Shown: positions 1 to 53,458 of the stretch, in pieces
Layout of the letters: each line of letters begins with the position of its first letter
Position numbering within the stretch: position 1 is the first letter of the stretch
Assembly (NCBI RefSeq): GCF_032854445.1
Contig: NC_088296.1
Location: 24,993,897 to 25,057,896, forward strand
Origin: Liolophura sinensis
Taxonomy: Eukaryota > Mollusca > Polyplacophora > Chitonida > Chitonidae
Direction of reading: 5' to 3'
Length of the DNA stretch: 64,000 bases
The notes under the pieces: model-generated
Database searches by the model: none
What the model was told of the DNA's origin: nothing
What the model saw: only the letters and a program-made list of their open reading frames with translations
Program-made: the position numbers and the translations under genes

Positions 1-2213
1 TAGCTAATACACTTCCGAACAACTGGTCCGAGACTTTGGAGATAGGTCTAAGGGAGCGCACGTTCCATACAATAAACGTTAACGGAAAAAGCGTAAATAC
101 GCAGAAGGTGCAACATCCTGGAAAATCTCGAGTTCTCAGGCCATTCGTCAACCGAATGGTCAGAATTAGATGATAGAATGGCAAAAATGAGATTTTAGGT
201 ATTTAGAGAAAATTGTCGCAGCCTTTGTTTTTATGTATAATTAAGACGTACTACACAGAGAGAAAAACCAGAGCAGCGACGACAGTATCATATACATACA
301 GCATAGAGAGTAAAGCAGAGCAGCGATGACAGTGTGATAGGTGTACAGCATAGAGAGTAAACCAGAGTAACGACGCCAGTGTGATAACTGGCCAATAGCT
401 AAAGGTAACCGGCGGTGAAATACGGCCTCTTTTCAATTCACCTCAGAAGGGATTTTATACTAACTGTTCATGTAAATGCATAAATAGCAGTACATTATAC
501 CAACGCCAAAGACACATCCCCACCTCCCACTATGGTTTATTAAGCAGAATTAGTTTTTAAAAAATGCAGTGTTGTTAATTGCAATTTATTACTCATCACT
601 GGTCTGGGGTTATACATATATCACGTCCCAGGTGTGTTATTGCTGATTGACTAACATACTACGCAGAAATACGGATTTTAAAATTGCCAAAGTCTGTAAA
701 CTGATCACATTACAAAGTTTATTTTCTACTTATGAAGACAAGAGGTAACCAAAACGAAACTTTGATAGCACGTAGAAATGCACTCAGGAAAGTTTCAGTA
801 AAACGTAAAGGTTTCTGGTTAACGTTGAACTTCACACTGTAAGTTAAAGACACGAACCCTGGTTTGAACGAAAAGTTGGCGTGTTTGACCGCCAGGGGAC
901 TTTTCGGGAGTTAACAGGCTACTTAAGCCACAATATAACTCTTACGGGTGATTCGACCAAGTTTTATGCTTCTGTTTTGGAAATTTACGGAACTGTGCTG
1001 AGATTTTGAAATTTGCGATTTCTTATCGTACTTTCTCTCTGGGACCGATTCACCGCCTTACCGTACCAGATCCTTTGTATATTTCTTATATTCAGAAAAG
1101 AACCATTATACAGTGTATATGCATGTGACTTTCTTGTATAGTACGTAATTGCTAACGATTCATTTCTTGGCTTGTTGCATTACATGCATGTGTACAGATC
1201 TTACCATTTAGTTTCTTGAATCGCGTATCTCACGGCTTATACTCTTGCCATGTGTTTGTACATGCATGTATGTACATATAGACTGTTATTTTGACACATA
1301 TTGTATCACCATACAATAACATACTATAACATGGTCAATTTTTTTCTGTTTGCATTTGTGTGAATTGCATTTTTTGTTGTAAAAATGAATGTTTGTCGAT
1401 GAAGGGAATGGTATGGGTTCCCTCAAGACTGGGTTCTGTTCTGTAGGCTGAATTCTGTCCTGTAGGCTGGATTCTGTTCTGTTATCTGGATTCAGTGCTC
1501 TATAGGATGGGTTCTCTACTATAGGCTGGATTCTATTCAATTGAGTGGTTTCCGTACGTTAGCTAGGCTGCATTTTGTTGTCTTCTCCAGGCTGGATTAT
1601 GTGCCATAAATTGAATTCTTTTTCCTGTGGCTTGATTAGTCTTGGTTCAATTCTTTTTTCTTGTTTCTCCAGAGTTGAATTTTGCTTCTCTTGGTTTGGA
1701 TTCTATTTCCTTGGCTTTAATTGTTTTTCTTTGAGCCGAAGTCTGTCTATTAGTTGAATTCTGTTTCAGTATACTAGTAGTTTGATTTCCTTTACGCTTG
1801 GTAGGAGTCTTGTTTCTTTTGGATAAATTCTGGTTGCTCTAACTCAAAACAATTTGGCATGTTTTTTTCTTTTGTATCATGGTGGTTTTATATTATAGCT
1901 GTGTACGATAATATCCTTCAGCATTTAGTTTTAAGGATGACAATGAAATATGTGAAGATTCTTTCTAAACCTTATTCCTTTGTACAGTTTCAGTTGAATT
2001 GTATGTAATTTTGTTTTACCTTTATCTGTATCTGTTTTGCTTAAAGACTTACTGTAATTTGCTCAGTTATTTTTCTTTTAAACAAAAGCTCAATAAAATA
2101 ATCAGTTTAAAACGAAAGCTGTTATTATTTGTTTTGGGGTGAAAACCTTCATTCGGAACTTTGGAAATGGGCCCATTGAAGGACTGACTCAATGATGAGT
2201 CTGCAGACTTTGT
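1..2213. other. AT-rich non-coding stretch, no gene seen
   Basis: No open reading frame with recognisable content. It holds a three-copy repeat of about 53 bp at 256-385 (GAGAGTAAA-CAGAG...GTGTGATA) and a degenerate run of 20-25 bp units (around TAGGCTGGATTCTGT) at 1,420-1,830. Confidence 0.6.
256..385. repeat. Three-copy tandem repeat, about 53 bp
   Basis: Three imperfect units each containing GAGAGTAAA or a variant, CAGAGCAGCGA and CAGTGTGATA. An open stretch of about 60 codons on the minus strand here is a by-product of the repeat. Confidence 0.65.
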
Positions 2214-2570
2214 ATTTATTTATTTGATTGTTTTTTTACGCCGTACTCAAGAATATTTCACTTATACGGCGGCGCCCAGCATTATGGTGGGAGGAAACCG
2301 GACAGAGCCCGGGGGAAACCCACGACCATCCGCAGGTTGCTGGATGACCTTCCCACGTACGACCGGAGAGGAAGGCAGGCTTTGTGTACAGTGGTGCTAC
2401 TGTTTTCCTCTTCACTCACATGACTGAGGTATTGGGTTATTGTTGGGGAAACCAGACTAAAGCATCGCCCTTGATCACGCATCTGGCTAACCTCCGAACC
2501 ATGCAGCGAGAGCTGGATTCGAACACGCGACCTCATTGCTGATGGGATGTTGGTCATCACAGAGACGACA
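2214..2570 (-). mobile_element. tRNA-derived SINE, minus orientation
   Basis: On the plus strand the element begins with the tail (ATTTATTTGATTG, ACGCCGTACTCAAGAATATT) followed by the body (CAGCATTATGGTGGGAGGAAAC, ACGACCATCCGCAGGTTGCTG). The distal part around 2,470-2,560 contains, on the minus strand, GTTCGAATCC, a B-box-like tRNA motif. That head differs from the main SINE head in this window, so it may be a variant family or a second tRNA-related insertion. Confidence 0.7.
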
Positions 2571-2749
2571 TTATAGACGGAACTCGTCGTGATGGGACTT
2601 GACACGCTTTAACCTGTTTTACTTGTAAAACAATTTCCTGAGGAAATCAGCGCAGAAAACTAAACGTGACAAACAAAACTTGCTTCATTCCTTGAGCAGG
2701 AATACACCGAAGCTCAGTACATGCATGGTGTACTAATTTGATTGACGTT

Positions 2750-3070
2750 CTTACTTATTTATTCATTTTTACTTGATTGTTGTTTAAGGCCGAAGTTATG
2801 AAGTTTCACTTATACAATGACCGTCAGTTTTATGTGTGGTTGCCAGAAGAAATTAGAGCGCAAGAGCAAACCACATGTCCCACGAGCAGAGATGGGGGAA
2901 TTTCAACGATTTATGCTTTCACAAAGAAGCATCCCCGTGATATTTCATATAAATTACCGTTGTCATGTTTAGTGGCTGGGATAGAGTCCCGATGAGGGAA
3001 ACTACCGCACTTTGGCCCATATACCTGACAAGGCACCCTCCTGACTTTAAGCCGTCACCGAACCAATTTG
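2750..3070 (-). mobile_element. Degenerate SINE-like element
   Basis: Opens with TTATTTATTCATTTTTACTTGATTG and GGCCGAAGTTATGAAGTTTCACTTATAC, a diverged version of the SINE tail, then runs into sequence unlike the main family body. Probably an old or different SINE. Confidence 0.4.
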
Positions 3071-4866
3071 AGAAGTTAACCACATTTTCGAATAACACTA
3101 GTTAGCCAAAACACAAACCTTCTGATTGCATACTTATATATGCATTAGCATTTCTTTATTCTGCGGTCATCATACCAAAATTCAAGCATAACGTAAATTT
3201 TACATATGTGAGGAATATGACGGTGAAGTCTACACACACACCAAGCTGTATCAGTCAGATTTCACCACGCATGTATATATCTTGTCGACACAATGATGAG
3301 ACGTTTTTCTATCTGAACTTCCTAAATTTATTTGTTTATGGGTTTAAGACGAAGGTTTTGGAGTCTGATTCAGCCAACATACATGTTTTACATATAAAAG
3401 GAAAGGCCTATGACATAACAATCGGTGTACACAGTATACATAATGGAGAACTGCGAACAGCTACCTCGTGTATTGCAACATATTCAATTCTCCATGCAAC
3501 ACTCTGTCCTATCAACAAAAGCTTGATACATTCCTTCTTAGGGCACAGGTTGCAAAACTGAAAATGCTAGTTATATACATAAGAGTACATGTAGCTTTTT
3601 TCAACTGTTTTGAAAAAAAATATTTTTTTCGCACACTTCAGTAAGTATTTTGCACGTGTCAAAAATATTTTTCACTTTTTTTCAGCAGTGTTTGCGTATA
3701 ATCTGTTTGCAATTCTGTTTCCGGTTTGACTGGTTGTGTACCATGTATGCATTGCGTATAATATTAATGCTACCTTGCACCAAGGCCTAAGTTCGCATAC
3801 AACAACAAGTAAGATGAATTTATCTACAACAGCAAGTGGCAAAGTTAAATAAAGTGGATAACAATACCATTACAATATGCCAAGTTTCAATCATCCATTG
3901 CCATTTGGACGTGGACAGAGAACGCTTTTAGCTCAAAAAACATGCCGGCTTCAAGCTGTGTGAGAATCGCTTGTACCATGTTGTTTCAGACGCGTTATGA
4001 TCCTCACTGAATTCAGATCTTAAAGCTAAATCAACATAATTCATGACTGATGACAAAATTTTACTTTTTTTTATCAAGGCCATCGTTAGAAGACATTCAA
4101 AGGTACACCTATGTACAATATGTTGAATATCTGTCCACTACTCTTAATTCCACATTTTTTTCACAAGAGCTGATGTAACCTTTCTGATCGTTTTTGTTAC
4201 TTCTACTAGCAAAATGGCGTTCCGTGTTGGCGGACATTTTCTTTAATTTAATGTATATACATGCCTAAGTTTAGATGAACAGGAAGAAGGTTCTATAAGC
4301 CATCAGCATTGCCTAATTATACAACAATGAGTAACTAAAGTAAATATAATCAGCATAATTATAGAAATGGTCTGTATGGTAATTATCTCCATTGCCTACT
4401 TATACAGCAATGAGTAACTATAGTAAATATAATAAGCATAATTATAGCAATGTCTGTGTTGTAATTATCTCCATTTCCGGTAATTATCTCCACTGCCGGT
4501 AATTAGTCATCATTGGCATGGAGGTATGTAAAACACTATACATGTTTTACATCAAATACTAAATGTTATCAAAATCTGAAAATCTATTACTGATAGGTAA
4601 AAAAATAAAAATCCAAATGTCTTGACAGAATTAATACAAGCTTAGGAGACAGTTTTTGCAAACTTACAAACAGAAAGTGATCATAAAAAAAACATCATCT
4701 AAATTAACACAATTAATCAACATCTGAGCTAGTAGTTCAAATACTAATAGTCTAACAAATAAACCCGACATTAGGAAATGGTACACAGTGCATTCCCACC
4801 AAAATAGCACTAATTCAACATTTATAAACATTTGCTTAAAAACTAATTCCTTCCTGGTATAATTTT
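3071..4866. other. AT-rich non-coding stretch, no gene seen
   Basis: No recognisable protein or RNA gene. A local two-copy duplication at about 4,310-4,470 repeats CAATGAGTAACTA, AGTAAATATAAT and GGTAATTATCTCC. Confidence 0.5.
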
Positions 4867-5278
4867 ACTTGTGGAGTTAAATCCCAAGCATACACTTGTG
4901 GAGTTAAATCCCATGTATATACTTGTGGAGTTAAATCCCAAGCATACACTTGTGGCGTTAAATCCGAAGCATACACTTGTGGAGTTAAACCCCATGTATA
5001 CACTTGTGGAGTTAAATCCCAAGCATACACTTGTGGAGTTAAACCCCATGTATACACTTGTGGAGTTAAATCCCAAGCATACACTTGTGGAGTTAAACCC
5101 CATGTATACACTTGTGGAGTTAAATCCCAAGCATACACTTGTGGAGTTAAACCCAATGTATACACTTGTGGAGTTAAATCCCAAGCATACACTTGTGGAG
5201 TTAAATCCCAAGCATACACTTGTGGAGTTAAATCCCAAGCATACACTTGTGGAGTTAAACCCCATGTATACACTTGTG
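4867..5278. repeat. 27-bp minisatellite, about 15 copies
   Basis: The unit contains ACTTGTGGAGTTAAA followed by either TCCCAAGCATAC or CCCCATGTATAC. The two variants alternate through most of the array, giving a 54-bp dimeric period. Because 27 is a multiple of three and the unit has no stop, long false reading frames exist on both strands. Confidence 0.9.
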
Positions 5279-5281
5279 AAA

Positions 5282-6060
5282 TCATTTCCCCCACTTTTAC
5301 ATTTTTTAAATTTGATTTTGAGAGTTAGCACATTCAGTGACGATTTAGTGACGATGGTCCCTGTAACTGTTTGTTGTGAAACGAATCAGAAGCCAGGAAT
5401 ATATATACATGTATATAAAAATTAATGCATCTTGTTTACAGATAATTTTGTATCTTTTTATACAGATATTTATACTAATTTTTAAAGTTTAATATAAAAC
5501 ACCAAATACTAATGATTAATTCAAATACATTAACATGACACGGTGAGAAAAGTCCAGCCTTTCACAGAATCCAAACTAATGTAATGAACAAAAAAACAAA
5601 ACACAGGGAAAAAAACACAAGGCAAATGGAAGATTACAATGGAACATAAACAACAACAAAAAAATTACTTCCTCAAGGTAGACTGATTAACTTTAAAAAA
5701 ATATTTTGAACAGAAAGTCACCAGAAAACCCACGAAGATGAACAAAACAACACAAACATAAATTGTACAATTAAAAACTAACACATACAAAACACCTGTT
5801 AAATGATAATTTACACAAGTACAAAACTAAGAAGGTAACGAGTAACAAATTTTACATGTAAAATGACATGAAAATATATACTCATAATACAAAACTGCGT
5901 TTATAATATTCACATCAGGAAAAGTTAACAAAGTAACAATGTTCTTACATCCATATCACTAATTCATCCAATACATATACACCTTGTCATAGAAGGCCTT
6001 TAGGTAGAATTTACAGAGACAGGCAGCATAATAAATCTATACATGGGACATTTTACTCTT
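5282..6060. other. Non-coding, A-rich plus strand
   Basis: Very A-rich plus strand with short AAAAACA runs; no gene or clear repeat seen. Confidence 0.5.
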
Positions 6061-6470
6061 CTTGTCTAGTATGAAAACAAGAGAAGTTTTCTCAATTCCT
6101 GGTTTACGTCCATAGTCCTGTCTAATATGAAAAAAACAGAAGTCTTCTCAATCCGTAGTTTGCGTCCATAGTCTTGTCTAATATGAAAACAACAGAAGTC
6201 TTCTCAATTCCTGGTTTGCGTCCATAGTCCTGTCTAATATGAAAACAACAGAAGTCTTCTCAATCCGTAGTTTGCGTCCATAGTCCTGTCTTATATGAAA
6301 ACAACAGAAATCTTCTCAATTCCTGGTTTGCGTCCATAGTCCTGTCTAATATGAAAACAACAGAAGTCTTCTCAATCCGTAGTTTGCGTCCATAGTCCTG
6401 TCTTATATGAAAACAACAGAAATCTTCTCAGTTCCTGATTTGCGTCTGTAGTCCTGTCTATGTATTACTA
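6061..6470. repeat. 56-bp minisatellite, 7 copies, dimeric
   Basis: The unit contains TCCTGTCTAATATGAAAACA and TTTGCGTCCATAG. Successive units alternate ATTCCTGGTT and ATCCGTAGTT, a 112-bp higher-order period. Confidence 0.88.
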
Positions 6471-9400
6471 AAATCTTAAGCTCCCTTAAGGGACTAAACT
6501 GTTATTACTTCTCAGTCAATGTGAATCAATTTATAGCTTGGAACGAAGGCCAAAAGACTAGACCAAAGTATTACCTGTGGTTCTGAAGACTTCACACGTC
6601 GTTTGAGGAAATTTTCAGGCGTCAGGATATTTTAAAATACTGAGAATTTCACAAAGTCTTATTTTACGAACAGTCCATAATTATGTTAACTCATACAGTG
6701 AATATAAATGACTTGGAACAACATCACCATGCGGTTATCTGGGGTAACGTTGCTATCATGGTGATTACAGAAAATCCCTCACTTACTCGTCCTATTTGCA
6801 TGTACTTTCCATATATATGATTTATAAAACTTTAAAATTTCAAAGTGATACCTGATATTATCACTACGTATCCCGAACTACTGGCACCGAATATGATGGA
6901 AGAAGTTCAGCTCAGCAGAAATTTTGAGTTGTTTTACTCGCAGATACATGCATAACAAAACTTTCCATGAAACTTCTAAATGGGCAGGTAAACGCTAAAG
7001 TAAAGGTGAACAGCTAAGCTTTTTACGTTTAAGTACTGTTAAATGCTTCTCCTGTTTTCCTTGTGAAGATAATCGCTAAGTGCTTTTGACGTAAATGTTC
7101 GCAACCTGACAACTACCCAATGCAAGCTTGTGCGCAAAATGCCCTTGGCTTATCTACCTTCTTTCATTCTGACGTCATTTGAGTCGCACGTCATTAGTGT
7201 TTAGAAAGTGTAGCATTCTTTTTTTGACGTCATGACATTCCAAAATACAAAGGAAACAAGTCATGGTGTTACGATGTAATTATACAATACCCATATTTGT
7301 GTGGTTCACTTCTACATAATCCGTAAGGTTTGAGGAGACACGTATACAAGGTGAGAGACTTTGGGCAATTCAAAGCATTCCCCACCAATGTTTTTAATCA
7401 CTCATATTTTTCTTTTCTTCCACTTTAACACATAAACGTATTACACAAAACCACGTGGTGCTGGTTTACAATTCAGGAAACTTAAATTTGATCACGTTGA
7501 TGTCCTTAACAGACACATGACAAGAGCCGATTCTACCTCTTTTTCGGCATGCTAGCTGGTTGACCGGAAATGTTTTCCACATTTTTTTTGTCAGGTTCCT
7601 AAGAGTGGTCTAACAAGACAGTGATCATAAGAATGATCTTCCTTTGATACTCCACATAACCTCTATTTAACCAGTACTTGAAATCTTCTATGAACTTTTC
7701 TCAAAAATCAGTGATTCCTAGAAACTGTGCAGATATATTCCCCCTGAAATTCGTCTGAAAACAACAATTCAAATGTTCCAACATGAAAGAAAATAATAAT
7801 AATAAAAATGCCAGTGAGCGTCTGGTTAAAGACAAACTACATCTGGAATTATCTCAATACGGATATTTTCTCCTGAATTAAATTTGTACCTAAATGTCTG
7901 ATTTTTGTATGTTATGTCACACTGAGATTTTTTATTTTATATATTCTTCTTTGGTGAAACAATCTAATGTGCAGCATGCACAATTAAACATTAAATATCT
8001 GGAGTGGGTTCAAAAGAAGAAAAAATTGATCTTATTAATTTTACTTCATTCCTTTTATTGTTTCACGTAAATGAAATTTTGTGCCTGGGAAACATGCAAA
8101 CATGGAATGTGAAGAAGTTCGCATAACTGCTGCTTATTTCGGGTGTTAATGGGAAAACCTGTGACAAATACATGGTTAGACACTACTGTTTGACATTTTC
8201 ATACACCATGATTATTATTTTGATACAATTGTACAACTTTACAACCATATGGAAGTAGTTTTCTGCAACATAATGCATATGAACAACAAAAAATATTGTT
8301 AAAATCTGCAGGGTAAAGTAGCATAAATGACTTAGAATTTCGCACAAAAAGAACATTTTTATAGGTAAATATATATTATAAAATATAACCTTTGGTGGCG
8401 AAACTTACATTTTTCCAGTAGCCTTCCAAACAGACCTCAAACGTCTTTCTAAGATAATTAAAACTCTCAGAATTAGACAAAATATGCAATTTAGTAATTG
8501 GCGAAATTTTAGGTCAGATTGTTCCACAGTAGTATATCTATATAGAGAAGCGTACAACGTGCATAAAAATGATTCAAAGTAATGAAACTATCTTTGGTCT
8601 CCCTACAAATATTGGAAGAAAGTATCTCATTTGCAGAAAAAAAGTACCTCTGCATCCTCATAAAAATAATTACATCTGAAGACAGGTACTTCATGTTTTT
8701 AAACAGTAAGGCAATTAACCAAGGCTTGGTTTTTAGGTCAAAAATAAAACTTTTATTGCATAATTTTCACTTTCCAATTAGCCTATTTTAATGCGCCACT
8801 ATTCAGTAAGTTTTGACATATCTTAACAAACTAGCAGCAGTGGTGAGCCTGTCCAAAACACATCTACTGGCTAAACCAGAACCAATTAGAAGGCACATCA
8901 CCACCTGAGAAGGTCGTTACCATGGTAACTAACAAGTTCATAGAAGAGGTATTCAGAACACCGTGTGTTTTTCTTTTAAAATTATATGTCGTAAGAGTGT
9001 TAAGCTGTATTTACATTAAGCCTTATTCAATTTCAAAATTATAAAATGTCACAAATTACATATCATCACAAAACGTACTTGGAAGACGAGTTTGAATTTG
9101 AAGACAACACATTATCACAATAGACACTATTTGGTTTCATTATCTTACAACAGCAAATTATGAATGTTTGATTATTTTCAGTAAGAAGAAGTGGCGTGCA
9201 TAGTGGTGTAGTCAAACCTGTTAAATCTATCTGTGGGTGTGAATACACATGTAAGATGACACATCTGCTGTAAGACAAAGTAACAGCTGGGTTGCATAAA
9301 ATAACAGCATTCAGGGGCAATATGACCCGATTCTCCACAGTTGCAGTAGTCATGAAATTAAGAGCACACAAATGTATTCATAAATCATTATATATGAACT

Positions 9401-11566
9401 ACTTGCACAAAATACATTATTTTGTAATCTTTTTACAGCAATAAGGCAAGTAAGAAAAACTTGAGGGTCTACACCTTAGCACTAAGATTAAATGTATTTA
9501 GAATTTTGCTTTTGATCCTATAAATGTTAGGAAAGACACCTGACATACAAAAATACACCTATTATACAAATTCTGACTTTCAGAAGAACAATACAAATCC
9601 ACCAAAATCTTGTAAAAGTGACGTAAGCTTGCATAATACAATCATTAGCAACAACACTCACATGCTGATGTAAACAATGTAGGGTATTTTAGTTGTAAAG
9701 CTATTTCCAGGAAAGATACAATTTTTTCTATAAAAACATAGCTTTTGTAAGAAAGTAAAAATAAACGGGGCATTCCTGCATACATGTATTACCTTGGTAA
9801 GGTACTGAAAGAGGTTCTTAATGAAAGACATGGAGAACATCCTACACAGGTAATTAAATAAGATACACGCAATGAATATTTCCATATTAGCACATAAAGA
9901 AAAAGTAGAGAGTCGCTACTCATTTGTAGCTCAAAAGTCATTTGTACCCCACGATATCCGTCATACATACGAATGGGAAACTGTGCACAGCATGCTGCGT
10001 CATGTGAACTGGTTTTGTCATGTTTTCTTGCATAGTTTCTTCTAACCAATCAGAAGAAAGCACACTGTATGTGTGAGCCACAATCATGATGCAACGTTTC
10101 ACTTGGTTAAAATCAAACCAACTTTAGGGGGAGAGTTTATTGCACACATGATTACAAATTTCATGGATATATGTGTAGTGTATATAAGTGTTATAAGATT
10201 TCTCTGAAGAAAACAAACAAATTTCTGATTCACGTTTTGACATATTTGATAAAAGCACAGTTTGGTGATGAACACAAATTTCCGGAATCAAATGTGCGAA
10301 GATTCAAAAACTTGACAGGTCACAAGAAAATCAGTTAAAGAACTGAAAACGATACGGGAAACCGCATTCAGCAATGCAACTACCAGAGTCCCTATGGCAG
10401 CAGTAGAGTTGATGATTTAATTCTACAAGAAATGTAACCAGCCCTACCTTGGTTCCGCTGACCAAATTTTAAGAACGTAGTAAGACGCCACAGCAAATAA
10501 CAGATGAGCAATCAATGGTAATGTGAACCGATTGTATGACTGTCTTAACAGGTTGTAGGAACAGACCAGCATTCAGTGATTCTCTACAGATACAGCAGTC
10601 ACTTGGTTTCTTCAACCAAATTATAGAGCATGGTAAATAACAGCTCAGCAGCTATCAATGACAATGTGACCAGATTCTTTGTAGTTTCCCCAGCAGCCGA
10701 TGTCAATGTGATTAGATTCCCCTTAGTTAAGATAATTACTTGCTGTCTTTGAACGAATTTGTAAGAACATCGTGCAGGATGCATGACATAACACTGCAGC
10801 ATTCAGTGGTAATGTGACCAGATTCCTCCACAAGTGGTGGCACGGACTCTCTTAGCTCCTCGACGAACAGCTGTCATCAGCAAATCACATAACTCCAGTA
10901 ATGGCTTAATAGTCACCGTATTACATACCAATCACATGTATTCTTGGGCCCATTTTCCTGACATTTTCAGATAGGTAACTCAATTCACTCTGGTCAAATC
11001 ACAACCTGTGAAACCTGTTCAATTATCAACCATTCCGCAACTGCAGAGTCCCATTTTATGAACACATTAATCTGCCTAACACACTGGGCCTGTCCAAAAT
11101 GGATGCTCAAGTCCAACGTAACCACTCATACAGTTTCCTTCCTGTGGTTGAGTAACTTACTCTCTGCTGCTTAATTAAGCCCAACGTGATCACTGCTACA
11201 GTTTCCTTCGTGTGGTTGAGTTACTGTGCACTGCTTACTCTGACCTACTTATGTAAAAGTACTGATGAGTTGATGTGGAGTGTCAATTAGAATGCAGCAT
11301 GGAAATATAACAATTACACCCAAGACTTCTCTTCACGTACGCAAGTAACAGGGCATACATAAATATGAAGGCATTGGAGAAACATTTTCCCAATCTTTCT
11401 CAAGCATATGGGCATCAAACAGATAACTCTTTGAATCACAGCACAGTACTCCACAGATGAGGAAATACCAAATGTCATGGAAATACCACAAGCAATCAGA
11501 AGCAACCATAGGCTTTGTCGCTCTCTTAGCCCTCTAACACACCACTCTAACGGCTCACAGACAGCC
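6471..11566. other. 3' flank of the kinase gene: possible long 3' UTR, then nothing recognised
   Basis: The part next to 11,566 should include the 3' UTR. A degenerate repeat at about 10,370-10,850 reuses CATTCAG(T/C), AATGTGACCAGATT and AACAG. Two copies of TACAGTTTCCTTC-TGTGGTTGAGT lie at 11,130-11,225. No other gene, tRNA or array was found between 6,500 and 10,300. Confidence 0.5.
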
Positions 11567-53008
<41,442 letters not shown>

Positions 53009-53014
53009 TACACT

Positions 53015-53458
53015 GTGAAGAGAAAGAAAAAAACAAATTACATCGCATTGTGAACAGTGAAAACAAAGTCTATCACACATCCAATAGAAAAATGTAAAAA
53101 AAAAAACAAAAAACACCACACTGTGAACAGAAAAACACCAAATTACATAACAGTGTGAACAGAATAATGTCACACTTGATCATACTGAGAAAAGAAAAAG
53201 ATCAAACCTGATCAAATCTCATCATACTGTGAACGGAAAAACATAAAACCTGATCACACAGTGAACAGAAAAACATAAAATCTGATCACATCATCAAAAA
53301 CAAATAAAAAAAAACCTGATCACATAGTGAACAGAAAAACATAAGACCTGATCACAGTGAACAGAAAAACATAAAACCTGATCCCAGTGAACAGAAAAAC
53401 ATAAAATCTGATCACACTGTCAAAAAAATAAATAAATAAAACCTGATCACACAGTGAA
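53015..53458 (-). repeat. Degenerate 30-40 bp repeats resembling the exon 1 acceptor
   Basis: Units on the minus strand follow TGATCAGGTTTTATGTTTTT, CTGTTCAC and AGTGTGATG or variants. The real exon 1 acceptor reads TCTTTCTCTTCACAG followed by TGTAATGGGG, so the units look like diverged copies of that junction. The homology is weaker than in the other arrays. Confidence 0.6.
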
